Source of the DNA: Echinarachnius parma | Taxonomy: Eukaryota > Echinodermata > Echinoidea > Clypeasteroida > Echinarachniidae | Reading direction: 5' to 3' | NCBI GenBank assembly: GCA_037951105.1 | Contig: JBAMJV010003037.1 | Span: forward strand, 1-64,000 | DNA length: 64,000 nucleotides | Shown: one piece after another, positions 47,389 to 58,653 of the stretch | Numbering within the stretch: position 1 is the stretch's first letter | How the letters are laid out: every line of letters starts with the position of its first letter | Position numbers and translations under genes: made by a program | The notes under the pieces: model-generated | Databases searched by the model: none | Told to the model about the DNA's origin: nothing | Seen by the model: only the letters and a program-made list of their open reading frames with translations

Positions 47389-49680
47389 ACGTCGACCTCA
47401 CCTCGGGTTGAATGATTTTGATGTGTCATGTTGTTAGATTTTTTCTTTATTTATTTTCAACATATTGAACAATAATTACGATTTATACAAATTGAATGAT
47501 AAAGAAATATATTCATTGCATAATTATAAACATTGCATGATTAGGCTACTGATAAATTGATCAACATAATGACTAAAGGAGAATAAAACACATCTTTTCA
47601 AAACATAAATAAATATTATAATGAATATGTTGCTACCTTCAACTTTTATATGTTGGGATGAGATTTAAACTGTCGGGTGTCAAGTTTATTATTGCATGAT
47701 TTGTTCCACCTGTTCTTTAATTGAGCACTGTTCATATTGCATGCCACTGTTGCGTACATGTCTTTTTAACTTTCATCTTTTATTCTAACATGAAATGAAA
47801 TTGCAAGTACTATAATAATGTTGCACTTTAAAGAACAACCAGGCGACATGAAATGAAGTTATACAAACTTGTATTGCGCAGATCATTTATAATCAAAGTT
47901 TGCAGATAATATCATAAGGGTAATTAAAAACAAATGGGTACTACTGGGAACTATCTTGTTCATCGCCGAATCAATATCGGGAAGAATGATATGTATGTGT
48001 GGTAACGCTGCGTTATGAAATTACCTACATATCTTTTAAAGACCCCCATATCAGTGGGGTAGTAGCATATGGTCAGTCTGATTGGGGGTACACTAAATTT
48101 ATTGGGGGAGGAGGGGCACACAGTATACATTCCTTTTTTTAAATGTCATCTCATGTTTTATATTGTTTTCTTTTCTAGAATAAATGGGGTGCATGTGCCA
48201 CTATCCTATTATATCTTTAAATTACTTATCAATATGGTCACATGGTTGATTCAAATAAGCTCAAGATCAAAAGCGACTTGGGAAGTAAGTACTATGTTGT
48301 GTCGCTCTTTACAAATCTGGTGATTAACATTCATCTTTTGAAGATCATGTTGTCGGTTATTTCTTACTTCTCCTGAAGTAAATATAATCTGCCGAGCCCT
48401 GTAAAATAAAAGAGAAAAAAATCAAGGTAAGATGGGTTGATAAAGAATTCATCATAATGTCATAACTATTATAAACGTTTGTTTATTTTTATTTAGCCTA
48501 TACAAAACTTATAAAACTAATCAGCCTAGATTATTAAAAGTATATAATTATTATTGTATTAATACTAATAGATATGTATTAATTTATTAAATACAATATA
48601 TCTATTTACATTTCCTGATATCATGCATAAATTCAATCGGGACAGCGCGCGATTGACATGCAATCGCCAATCACCGTGGCCGCTGGCTGCGTGTGTTGCT
48701 GTACTGTGCACTGCACCGCGCCGCACGCATCGGCTAAACGATCCCCCGCCGATCCCCATCGCGAAGATCGCTAGTGAAATCGACGGTCACAAAACGCAAT
48801 GCAGAAAGTGACCATGAAACATCTGTTTTTTCTGGATTTTGGTAAGGCGTTTAAAAAAACTAACTTCAGATTTGTGATCTGTGATTATTGTTCTTCATTT
48901 TGATATGTAATTCGCCCCGATTTGTTGAAGTTCAGAATGTACATGAGCGTGCTAACTAATGTCAAGAGTACTGCACAGTACAGTCAACACTCGCTCGCGC
49001 TAATTGTTTGCCCCTTTGTCAAAATGGCCGATCGCGTAGTTAGGGAAATCACGTGACTGTGACGTCATGCCGACCGCGAGAATAGTTATAGTAGTAGTAG
49101 TACTAGTAATTAAATGGAATGCTAGGAAGACCCATTCCTATGAATGACATTTTCAATGATAATATACAAACATATATGAAAATGTGTCTTCCTAGCGTTC
49201 CCTTGACCTAACATTATAACAAGCTAGCATAACACAAAAAGTCACACACACTTTACCATACAATAACACAGAAAAGAATACGTGGGGCGGCATGCCCAGG
49301 CCAGTACCGTAACGTCACCGGGGAATGCAATACCAAATTGACTTGGATACGAATAAATGCACTTAGGCACTTCAAAGTAAACACAATCACTCACAGAAGT
49401 TTGTTTATCACTTGAGGGTCAATCTGTCGTAAATTGGGTTTCTTTTAGCGACTTGTGCATCCAGAGATCATCAAACACCAGCATAAACATTCACCATGAA
49501 CGCACGTTGAGGGCAGCATGCAGATCTGTTCAGAGCGCTGTTCAGAGAGTGTACAAATAATATATTCCTCGCCTTAATTTTTATGAAAAAATCCCTTACA
49601 AATTGTGAGCGTAGGTCAAGACATTTGAATGGCTGTATTCTGAGTAACCGCGGTCTCTAGGTTGTTTATAAAATAATACT
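47389..49680. other. Intergenic with a CpG-rich island
   Basis: Mostly AT-rich. About 48640-48800 and 48980-49075 are rich in CpG. ACCATGAAACATCTG...TTTTG/GTAAGG at 48813-48841 and CTTTTCTAG/...GGGAA/GTAAGT at 48180-48289 look like exon boundaries on the + strand, but the short peptides match nothing known. They are noted as candidate exons of the transcript starting at about 37300, not called as genes. Confidence 0.3.
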
Positions 49681-50241
49681 AAACACACCAAAAAAGTAAG
49701 TCCCCCCTAATCAAAATAGCGTCACTTTTTAACGAAAACATTTTGAGCAAAATAACTTGGCAGGATTGTTTCCACACTTAGGCCAAAAAAAACAAACTGT
49801 TGGATTGGAGTAACGGGCAACCAGACATTAGGGTAGGTAGGTAGGTTTTTTTTTTTTTTTATTCAGAAAAAACCTTTAGGGTCGGCGGTATTTTTAGGGT
49901 CAGGCGGGTTACGCCAATCCAACCATTTATTTTCATGGCCTTATTGACTATCTTTTTTGTGAAAATTAGATTATGTCGAGTCATGCATGAGTGAGCTCAC
50001 ATTAAAGGCAAAATTGTCCCTTTTCAAAAGTCACAAGAGTCATGTGACTTTTGAAAAGTGACAATTTTGCCAATTTTTGACAATGTTTGCTCACTCATGC
50101 ATGACTCGACGGACCAATTTCATTTTCACACAGAATTTTGTCAAGAAGTGTACAATCCTGCCAAGTTAATTTGCTCGAAACTTTTTTGTTAAAAACGTTA
50201 CGTTATTTTGATTAGGGGGGACTTACCTTTTTGTTGGGTTT
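49681..50241. mobile_element. Foldback element, copy 1
   Basis: Inverted arms begin AAACACACCAAAAAAGTAAG and its inverse. They run through GCAAAATAACTTGGCAGGAT, GAGTCATGCATGAGTGAGC and CTTTTCAAAAGTCAC to a centre near 50040, so the whole element folds on itself. The left arm carries a 160-bp insertion (49781-49940). Non-coding. Confidence 0.8.
49781..49940. mobile_element. Harbinger-like MITE inside foldback copy 1
   Basis: GGCC...GTTGGATTGG at the left and CCAATCCAAC...GGCC at the right are inverted ends. TTA flanks both sides (49778-49780, 49941-49943). The intact sequence in copy 2 (ACACTTATTGACTAAC) shows the empty site. A three-base TTA duplication fits PIF/Harbinger. Confidence 0.8.
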
Positions 50242-50263
50242 ATTTCAACAATACTGATCAATT

Positions 50264-51225
50264 AAACCCAACACAAAAAAATAAGTCTCCCCCCTAATCA
50301 AAATATTGTATCTTTTTAACGAAAAGGGGGCGAAAAGGTTTTGAGCAAAATAACTTGGCAGGATTGTTCCTACACTTATTGACTAACTTCTGTATGAAAA
50401 TGAAATTGGTCCGTCGAGTCATGCATGAGTGAGCACACATTAAAGGCAAAATTGTCACTTTTCAAAAGTCACAGTATGACTCTTGTGACTTTTGAAAAGT
50501 GACAATTTTGCCATTAAAGGGGTAGTACAGTTTTGGTAAGGCTGAACTTTAGTAACCAAACCTGGACAGTAACATTATTAAACTAATAGTTATAACTCCA
50601 CCATGCTCGAAAGGTATACAAAATTACAAACGACTAAGTAAAAAGCCCGTTATCATTTAAAAAGAGCCATTAAAACACAAGAGGGCGCTTTGCATTGGTT
50701 TCAACCATTTTCATACAAAATTATGCATGTGATGTTTTATTGAAATAATGATTAAATAGAGAGATCATCAACAACTATTTAAAAAAACGCTTTTAACAAT
50801 TTTTGAAAAAGTGCAAGCATTTTTTTAATTTTTAAAAAAAAATCATCTAATTATTTGGGCCCCAAATAATTATACGATCAGATATATTTATTGATATTTC
50901 AGCCGTTTCTGGGTCGATTTTGACCAAATAAAGTTTATTCTGCCATTAAAATTGCATGTTCTCTCAAATTCGACACTCAGTTTTTTATCACCTCACAAAA
51001 AATTGTGATGTGCAGCGCCCTCTCTACCAAAACTAAACTACCCCTTTAATGTGAGCTCACTCATGCATGACTTGACAGATAAATCTCATGTTCACACAGA
51101 AGTTAGTCAATAAGTGTAAGAACAATCCTGCCAAGTTATTTTTATCAAAACCTTTTCGTTAAAAAGTTTCGCTATTTTGATTAGGGGGGGGGGGGGGGGG
51201 GAGGGACTTACTTTTGTTGTTTATT
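50264..51225. mobile_element. Foldback element, copy 2
   Basis: Same arms as copy 1 (AAACCCAACACAAAAAAATA at the left; poly-G-expanded GATTAGGGGG near 51180-51203 at the right), 22 bp downstream of it. It is interrupted by the family A MITE at 50518-51045. Confidence 0.75.
50518..51045 (+). mobile_element. TTAA-flanked MITE, family A, inside foldback copy 2
   Basis: TTAA at 50514-50517 and 51046-51049. The other arm of the foldback reads through the same place with a single TTAA (CCTTTAATGTGAG in inverse), proving the target duplication. It belongs to the GTAGTACAG subfamily. Confidence 0.9.
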
Positions 51226-51507
51226 TGTTTCTTGCTTACATCATTGTGTATACATTATATGCACCATGTCGTATTTAATTGTGTATTACAGTTTATATCT
51301 TTAATAGTTTATACATGCCAAACTGTTTTTGGTACACAGGTTTTATCATTAATTTTATGTTTAAATTCAATTTTCGCCCCTGTGGGGCTAAAAATTGAAA
51401 CTTGCATTTAATGTATTGTAATTTCACTCGTTGCATTGTTTATGATTACTGACATTGTAAAGCTCTTTTGTACATATTATACAGTATGTTTATGTTTAAG
51501 CCTTTAT

Positions 51508-52933
51508 CAGGGGCGTAGACAACGGGGGGATGAGGGGGATGCATCCCCCACCTCACAAGGTGGGGGGGGATGACATGTACAATCATCCCCCCCAGGTTTT
51601 ACTAGCGAAGGATATATTTTTTTGTGTGTGCATCTGTATATGAGTGGGAAAGAAAACATAAGTTGTATGAGCTAAGACTTGTTAATTCTAACGTTTAAAA
51701 AGGCAATTTATACCACCATTTTCAATTTTCGCTGCGCGCTTCGCGCGCGAACAGATTATCTCAGTTTGTTGTGTAACTTGCGTATGGTCTTGGGTGAGTA
51801 TTTTTTTCTGTATACTGGGCCACGTAGTTCCAGTGTTGGCTGGCATTGCTCTGGCTGCTTGTGTGACATGCACCAAATTGCACCATTTCAAGTATATATA
51901 TAAATGCAAAATCTTCTCCGTGGGAAGGGGATACCCCCTCCCAAACCCTCCCTATTTGGCTCTGCCCCAGCCCTCGGCAGCTCGATCGCCCCTCGGGACT
52001 CATTCTTGGCAATATGCTAAGTTGTTGGATCATTATTGTGGCATATGGTTATGTTGTAACTGTGTATGACGCTAAATATAAATTTAAATACAATATTTGT
52101 GTTTATGTTGGGGTGCATATTCATTAGTGTGTCAATTATTTGTTTTCTTCGTGAACATATATCAAAATTTCTGGTCAATCAAATCATAACACGCTTTCCG
52201 AGATACAGTCAATGTTAAGCCCGAATTTCCTATCTAGGTAAGCACCAGATTGCACAATTTCAAGTCCAAAAATGCAAAATCTCCCTACCGTGGGAGGGGG
52301 GGACACCCCCTTCCCGCTCAGTCACTTCGCTCCCTGTGTTGGGGTGCATATTTATTAGTGTGCCAATTATTTGTTTTCTTCATGAAAATATATTTAACAT
52401 TTCTGGTCGATCAAATCATAACACGCTTTCCCAGACTAGTCAATGTTAAGCCCGAATGTCCTATCTAGGTAAGCACCAGATTGCACAATTTCAAGTCCAA
52501 AAATGAAAAAGCTCCCTACCGTGGGAGGGGGGGTATCCCCCTTCCACACCCTCCCCCCGCTCAGTCTCTTCGCTCCCTCGGGCTTGGTCGCTTCGCTCCT
52601 TGCAATGCCTCACTCTCACATCTGGCTCAAAGTTGGCAGCACTGTGAGTGTGGTTGGGCATGAGCCCCTACACACATAAAATCGTGAGCCCCCGTAGGTT
52701 TTGCCCCACACCCCCAAATCCAAAACTTCTTCCGGCACGCCTGGTCACGACCATTTAAACATCTACAACCCCCCCCCCCCCCCCCCCCCCCCCTCCCACT
52801 GAGAGGACTTTCAAGCAATTGTCTTGGTCTCGAAACATTTCGGCAGGTGGTCTTGGCCGCGAATAAATTGGTCTTGGTCCGGTGAACGGCAAAATTCATC
52901 CCCCCCAGGTGTCAGAACCTGTCTACGCCACTG
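51508..52933. mobile_element. Non-autonomous hAT-type element, 1.4 kb, exact 8-bp target duplication
   Basis: The ends CAGGGGCGTAGACA and TGTCTACGCCACTG are flanked by GCCTTTAT on both sides (51500-51507 and 52934-52941). Inside, a block of about 230 bp beginning GTGTCAATTATTTG (about 52119) recurs at about 52357, and a shorter, more diverged copy of its GCACCAAATTGCAC part lies near 51870. A run of about 30 C lies at 52768-52797. No transposase ORF. Confidence 0.88.
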
Positions 52934-53558
52934 GCCTTTATAATATGCCCCTGGGGCCAAATGGTGTTTTCTTTCAATACAAATTCTAAGTTCTATCAAC
53001 AGTTAGATTAAAGCATAACGTCAAAGATTACAATCTTCGTAAAAATTAGCTAAAATATATTTTCCATCGTCTTTTCCTCGACACATAATAAAGAAAAATC
53101 AGTAATATAGTAGATAATGATATAAGCAAGACTCACTGCTGGCACTGTTTTGTCAGACTTTTTGGAGATCAAAACTGAGGTTTAATCAAGTGTGTTATCA
53201 TCTAATGTTTATTGAACGCATTTTTAAACTGAAGTGATGCAAAATAATATATTTCTGGTCAGTTTATTTGTATGTTTGAATAAATTATTAAAAAGAGCAC
53301 CGGTCTAGCAATCCGGAGGTCTCGGGTTCGAATCCCGTTGGAATCCCATTTTCTTTGCTCATTTTTAATCACAATATATTTCTGGTCAGTTTATTTGTAT
53401 GTTTGAATTAATTATTTTAAAAAGCTGCATCACTTCGGTGATCCCTCGCATATATCCCCAAGTTGATTTCTATCCTTCGGGTTTATGTCAGGTTTATAAT
53501 AGCTTCTGATCTCACGAGCAATGAAAATTAAGGGGTTTCTTGGACGAATGCCGTTATA

Positions 53559-53637
53559 GGGTTTTCTATAGCTCAGTCGGTAAGAGCACCGGTCTAGCAA
53601 TCCGGAGGTCTCGGGTTCGAATCCCGTTGGAATCCCA
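53559..53637 (+). tRNA. tRNA-Ala(AGC)-like sequence, copy 2 (imperfect)
   Basis: TAGCTCAGTCGG matches the pol III A box and GGTTCGAATCC the B box exactly. The anticodon loop CTAGCAA reads AGC after the invariant T33. The D arm is good. The anticodon and T stems each have one T-T mismatch and the acceptor stem is poor, so it is more likely a tRNA-derived repeat than a working tRNA gene. Confidence 0.5.
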
Positions 53638-53847
53638 TTTTCTTTACTAATTTTTAATCACAATATATTTCTGGTCAGTTTATTTGTATGTTTGAATTAA
53701 TTATTAAAAAAAGCTGCATCACTTCGGTGATCCCTCGCATATATCCCCAAGTTGATTTCTATCCTTCGGGTTTATGTCAGGTTTATAATAGCTTCTGACC
53801 TCACGAGCAATGAAAATTAAGGGGTTTCTGGGACGAATGCCGTTATA

Positions 53848-53926
53848 GGGTTTTCTATAGCTCAGTCGGTAAGAGCACCGGTCTAGCAATCCGGAGGTCT
53901 TGGGTTCGAATCCCGTTGGAATCCCA
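53848..53926 (+). tRNA. tRNA-Ala(AGC)-like sequence, copy 3 (imperfect)
   Basis: Exactly 289 bp after the previous one and nearly identical, with one C to T change in the T stem. A box and B box intact. A 5'-truncated first copy without an A box is at 53294-53348. Confidence 0.5.
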
Positions 53927-54482
53927 TTTTCTTTGCTCATTTTTAATCACAATATATTTCTGGTCAGTTTATTTGTATGTTTGAATTAGCAAAACAATAT
54001 ACATACATGAATTGTCCATGCCCATGAATAATCCATTGGGGTAAGATTTTTTGAACGATGTACAATTGAGTCGACAAAGGAGGGTCAGAAAAGGCCAACA
54101 TTGAAATGAGGAAATCCTCAAAACAAACGATCTAGCACGAAAGAACACTCTTCCAGCTACAAGTTGAACCCGAATGGAGCGGGTTCCTCCCAGCAGTACC
54201 GTTTTTATTCACTGTTAAATTGAACCATCTACAAAATGCAAACATCAATAATGGAAAAAACAAAGATTTTCATATGACTTCTACAATTTGTGGCCTATTC
54301 AGTCCAAACTTTCCTTGTATACTTCGGGAGCATAATGTGTGCTAATTATGGAAGGTGTACTCTAAGCCGAACTCGAGAGGGAGAGTTTCAAAGTTAGACA
54401 AAGTTTATCGGACTCGTGTGGCCTCTCATACCCGAGTACATGTTGTAGCGGGCGTGCTCTCAAATTATAATAACAGTATTCT

Positions 54483-54611
54483 AACGTAGCCGTTTGTAAG
54501 TCTTTCTGTATACCTTTCGGGCATGATGGAGCTATAACTATTAGTTTGTAATGTTGTGGTGCAAGTTTTGGCTACTCAAATTCAGTTTGACCAGAACCGT
54601 TCTATCCCTTT
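54483..54611 (-). mobile_element. Family A MITE fragment
   Basis: Read on the - strand: AGGGATAGAACGG, then the TTTGACCAAAACTGAATTTG-type left part of family A; the rest is missing. Confidence 0.55.
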
Positions 54612-54619
54612 AAATACGT

Positions 54620-55060
54620 TGTTTACCTTGTGAAGAAACAAAAATCCAATTTAATCATTATCTGCCCATTGATTTTGACTTTAATCGAAAAGCATTCCTG
54701 GAACGCCTTTGGCATTCAATCAGGATAATTAAATATCTGCAAATTGTAATTAGGTATTCTTTTAAAAATCTTTTTTTTTTCATTCTTCTGTTACCATAAG
54801 GCAAACAACAAGGTATGTGAAAGCTCCAATTGTTTTCGATTGCATATATATATGGAAACAAGTTAATGTATCATTGATGTCTACTACAATCGAAAAGCGT
54901 TCGTGAAACGCTTTTGATTCAATCTATGATAAGTAAATATCGCCATAATATAACTAAGGAGGCATGTAAAAATTAAAAGCCCTTTCCATTCTTCTGTTAC
55001 CATACTTCAAACAACGACAAAATAACGGTGAAAGCTCAAAGTGAGTTTAGTGGCATTCAT
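54620..55060. repeat. Relics related to MITE family B
   Basis: Two degenerate copies in tandem (about 54620-54870 and 54880-55060) of the inner family B sequence, with AATCGAAAAGC.TTCNTGGAACGC and CATTCTTCTGTTACCATA in each. No ends are preserved. Confidence 0.45.
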
Positions 55061-56783
55061 TAATGATTCTTTTTATTCAAATATGTCACACTCACTGCAC
55101 CATGATGATATAGTAAATTATGAATACATGTATTACACTTTGTGTGGTAATCATAGTTATGCTGGATACGTTGATAAAGAATCACCTTCACACAAACCTC
55201 TTGGTACAAAAATAGCATGAAAAACATCTAGTTGAGATTTCATAAACTGAGAAGTTATAAAAGTACGAACTTTTAAAAAAATGTTCAATTGTCACTACCA
55301 CTGGAAATCTTTGAAAATACCGAATGTACAAATATAACAATCCATGTGCCGCCTTAGTATTTGAACTATTTCAATAATACGACTTCTAAATTACATGTAT
55401 AAGCCCATCGATTCCACTACGGACATTCATTGTTTCACCTATTAGTAGTCTTTAATAAATAATGATTATCAATCATCCATTACAAGTCACGGTAACCACA
55501 AACATCTTATTAAAAGGTAGTATTTAGTAACATAATCAACATTAAAACATATGCTACGTCGGATAGTCATCGTGTATACTCTTGTTGGTTTGCCAGTATA
55601 TTTGTACTTTGTTAAAATATAACGTGTTATCTGTATTGTATTGTGTTCAACATTCATTTCTAGTCATCTATTCAATATATCTTTACGTTGTCCAAAAATA
55701 GATTTAAACATTGGACATAATTATACTTGTTAATATATTGTTATATACTTTGTAACCATGTGAAAAAAGAATTTCCATGAATTTGGACAATAATGTCAAA
55801 CGAATCAATCATAGCGTAACTTCACTTCATCGTAAATGTGTACTTACATGATCTTAAATTTCATTAATTGTATATGTATAATACTTTATAATTTATGTAG
55901 AATGATAAGGATCAATCGGCAGGAAAAATAAGAATAGTCGCAAGTCCTTTCAAACGTTAGGAGATATTTGACTTTTGCACCAATATGAATCACTGAAATG
56001 GAACATAATAATAACTTTGAATTCATAATTCAGATTTATATCAACAGATAACTGAGAAGAAAATGTTTTAATGCAGCAAATTCGTCAAACAATACATTGA
56101 CATGCATATCTGCTTATATTCATGCATGTCTTGCAGTTCATGCAATTTACATGTAATAAGTTATTCAATGCGCCACTCCGAGACGCCGTATAATAATTAC
56201 AGATCTTACGATCTTACCTCCTTGGTAAAACTGATGTTAGCGGAACAATAGCGAAACAAATATGTATAAAATACAAGGCTGTGATTTGACTAACAACTGA
56301 AAGATATTTCATATATTAAAAGCATGATATGTAGTTTTTCACATCATATAATGCAGTGGCAAGTAAGAGCGTAATATTGCTGAATGAGGTAGCTGATTCA
56401 TTTTGTTGTCAACATGTAACACATATTTACAAATTAACATATGCATGGGAATAAAACATGTTCATCAATATTAGTGTTTAAACTTCCAAATGCATATTAA
56501 TATAAATATGTCGAATAAATTTACGCGTAATTGTTATCATGATTCAAGCATATTTTGAATATAACAGTAATTATTACATGAGCTAAAATACAGTTTTGAC
56601 CGATTACCTGAAACGCCATTTCTTCGCAATTTCTTCACAACTGCACTGCAAAATCTTTGGAGCATATGCACGATACAAAATATACTTATAAGTATATTTA
56701 GCTTATTATGGTTTTCGAATTGTTAGCTTGTAGTTTTCTTTTTTAAGACTTCAATGTACCCCTTCACCTTTTGAGTGTTGACA
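55061..56783. other. AT-rich intergenic stretch, no gene seen
   Basis: Nothing in it supports a gene, RNA or distinct repeat. Confidence 0.45.
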
Positions 56784-56787
56784 TTAA

Positions 56788-57328
56788 AGAGGTAGTTCAG
56801 TTTTGGTAGAGAGGGCGCTGCACAACACAATTTTGTTGTGAGGTAATGAAAAACTGAGTGTCGATTTTGAAAGAACGTGCAATTTTAATGGCAGAATAAA
56901 CTTGGTTTGGTCAAAATCGGTTCAGAAATGGCTGAAATATCAATAAATATATCCGATCGTAATAAATTTGGGCCCCAAATGTATTTGATGATTTAAAAAA
57001 TAAATTGAAAAGATGCTTACACTTTTTCAAAAAATTTCAAAAGCGGCTTTTACATAGTTGTTGGTGATTTCTCTATTTTATCATTATTTAAACAAAACAT
57101 CACATGCATTAATTTGTATGGAAAATGGTTGAAACCTATGCCTTTTTAGAGAGCGCCCTCTTGTGTTTTAATGGCTCTTTTTTAATGATAACCGGCTTTT
57201 TACTTACCGTAGTCGTTTGTAATTTGTATATCCTTTGGAGCATGGTGGAGTTATAACAATTCGTTTGTAATATTACTGTGCAGGTTTTGGTTACTAAAGT
57301 TCAGCCTTACCAAAACTGTACTACCCCG
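56788..57328 (-). mobile_element. TTAA-flanked MITE, family A, reverse orientation
   Basis: TTAA at 56784-56787 and 57329-57332. It belongs to the GTAGTACAG subfamily. The central palindrome (AAATTTGGGGCCCCAAAT-like) is partly decayed. Confidence 0.82.
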
Positions 57329-57859
57329 TTAATATGAGAACTTCACTGTGTAACGAAGTTCATTCAGACAACAGGATAGGTTTGCCTTGAGTGTTTTATT
57401 GAGTAGTTTGGACGACACAATGTCCACTAAAACCATACACCGACATCAATAAGTCTTAGACTATTCGAGATTAAGCCGCCGGTACTTTCATTGGGGCCCG
57501 GATCATGATGTGTGTATTTGAAGATCGGTTTAAAGCATTTTATTCCAAATTCATTTCGCGGATGTTATTTATAATGTAGCTTTTGATAGAATAGTGAAAA
57601 TCCCGTGGTGAAAATTAAATGGAACATCTCACGACAATCAGGGTACATTCAATCTTTTGCGAGGAACATTATCTTCAAGATGATGTGACCCAGAGACGTG
57701 GAGAAATAATGACAACCAATTATTGTATTCTTACAGAGAACATAATACAGTTGCATTTCAGAAGAGTTATTGTAGTTTATTTCGTAGTAAAAGCATTAAT
57801 ATAATGCTGTGATCAATATCTTGGATACAAAATAAGAAAAAGGGACGATAAGGGCCTCT

Positions 57860-58620
57860 TCTTGCTAATGCTCGGCAGCATCCTGACCTCAACTGCGAAG
57901 TTATACTTGCCGCCTTTACATCATTACAAAGACGTTCTATACTTGAATTGAAGAGATACCACCATATTCAAAAACGAAAACGTTTTAGATCAAAATAAAA
58001 CAAGGGTGGTCCATAGTCCCGCTTCTAATTTCACGGCAGCATTTCAACTTCCTCTGAACCAAGTTATAAAGCCGACTTCACGTTATCATAATGCACATCT
58101 ACACATGTATTGCCGATTTAGTTTAATTAATCAAATAGTATCCTAGCCAAATGAATAATACAAACATTGCATAGATCAAATAAAACGACGGTGGTATAGA
58201 TGGGCCCGAGCTATCTAATCAATCTAGAGCAACTCCTGACCTTCTCTACGTAACTATACCAGCCTTCTCAAATGCATCATAAGGTCAGACAGCTTACCAC
58301 AAGTGTCGGTCTTCCAATCTACAAAGACCTCTTGTGTGGCAGTTTTTTATAGTCATTACCCATTACTACAACCAACCATGCAATATTGTTCCGAGTGGTT
58401 TCATCCCCCGGGCATGAAACCTATGCCAATGCACGGTAGCGCACTGACCATCTCTCATCTGCGTAGCTATGCCACAAGCTCCAGCCTTCTCAAGTGCATC
58501 ATAGAGGTCAGCCAGCTGACCACCAGTGTTAATCTTCCAATTTGAAAAGATCTCTTGTACGGCAGTTTGGAAGCTATTCTACAACTAACCAAGTTCGTTT
58601 ACAGTGCCCCTCCCTCCCTC
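57860..58620 (-). pseudogene. Decayed tandem copies of the Death-domain terminal exon
   Basis: On the - strand, 58555-58435 encodes a second version of the domain's end (NWKINTGGQLADLYDALEKA, then a GACGIATQMRDG stretch) that clearly matches the functional exon's WKTDTGGRLADLCEALEKAG. A third copy (about 58325-58225) starts DWKTDTCGKLSDL and then breaks frame. Weaker nucleotide matches to the GCAGCA..CTGACC...CTATGCC pattern begin near 58029 and 57880. Copies get more decayed with distance. Confidence 0.65.
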
Positions 58621-58653
58621 TCCTGCATGGGCCTATAGATACACTCATAAGAC

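Larger units (their letters stand above)
53240..53990 (+). repeat. 289-bp tandem repeat carrying tRNA-like sequences
   Basis: Two full units and partial end units. Each has TATTTCTGGTCAGTTTATTTG, then GCTGCATCACTTCGGTGATC, then a tRNA-Ala-like segment. The first unit has lost about 280 bp, including the A box, at a short AAAAG/AAGAG match. Confidence 0.85.

Noticed and set aside
48069..48323. 84-codon ORF with acceptor- and donor-like edges
   Set aside because: The peptide (about 35 residues between the sites) matches no family I know and no partner exon is evident; mentioned only as a candidate.
58303..58545. 80-codon + strand ORF
   Set aside because: It is antisense to the second, decayed Death-domain copy, which explains the open frame better.
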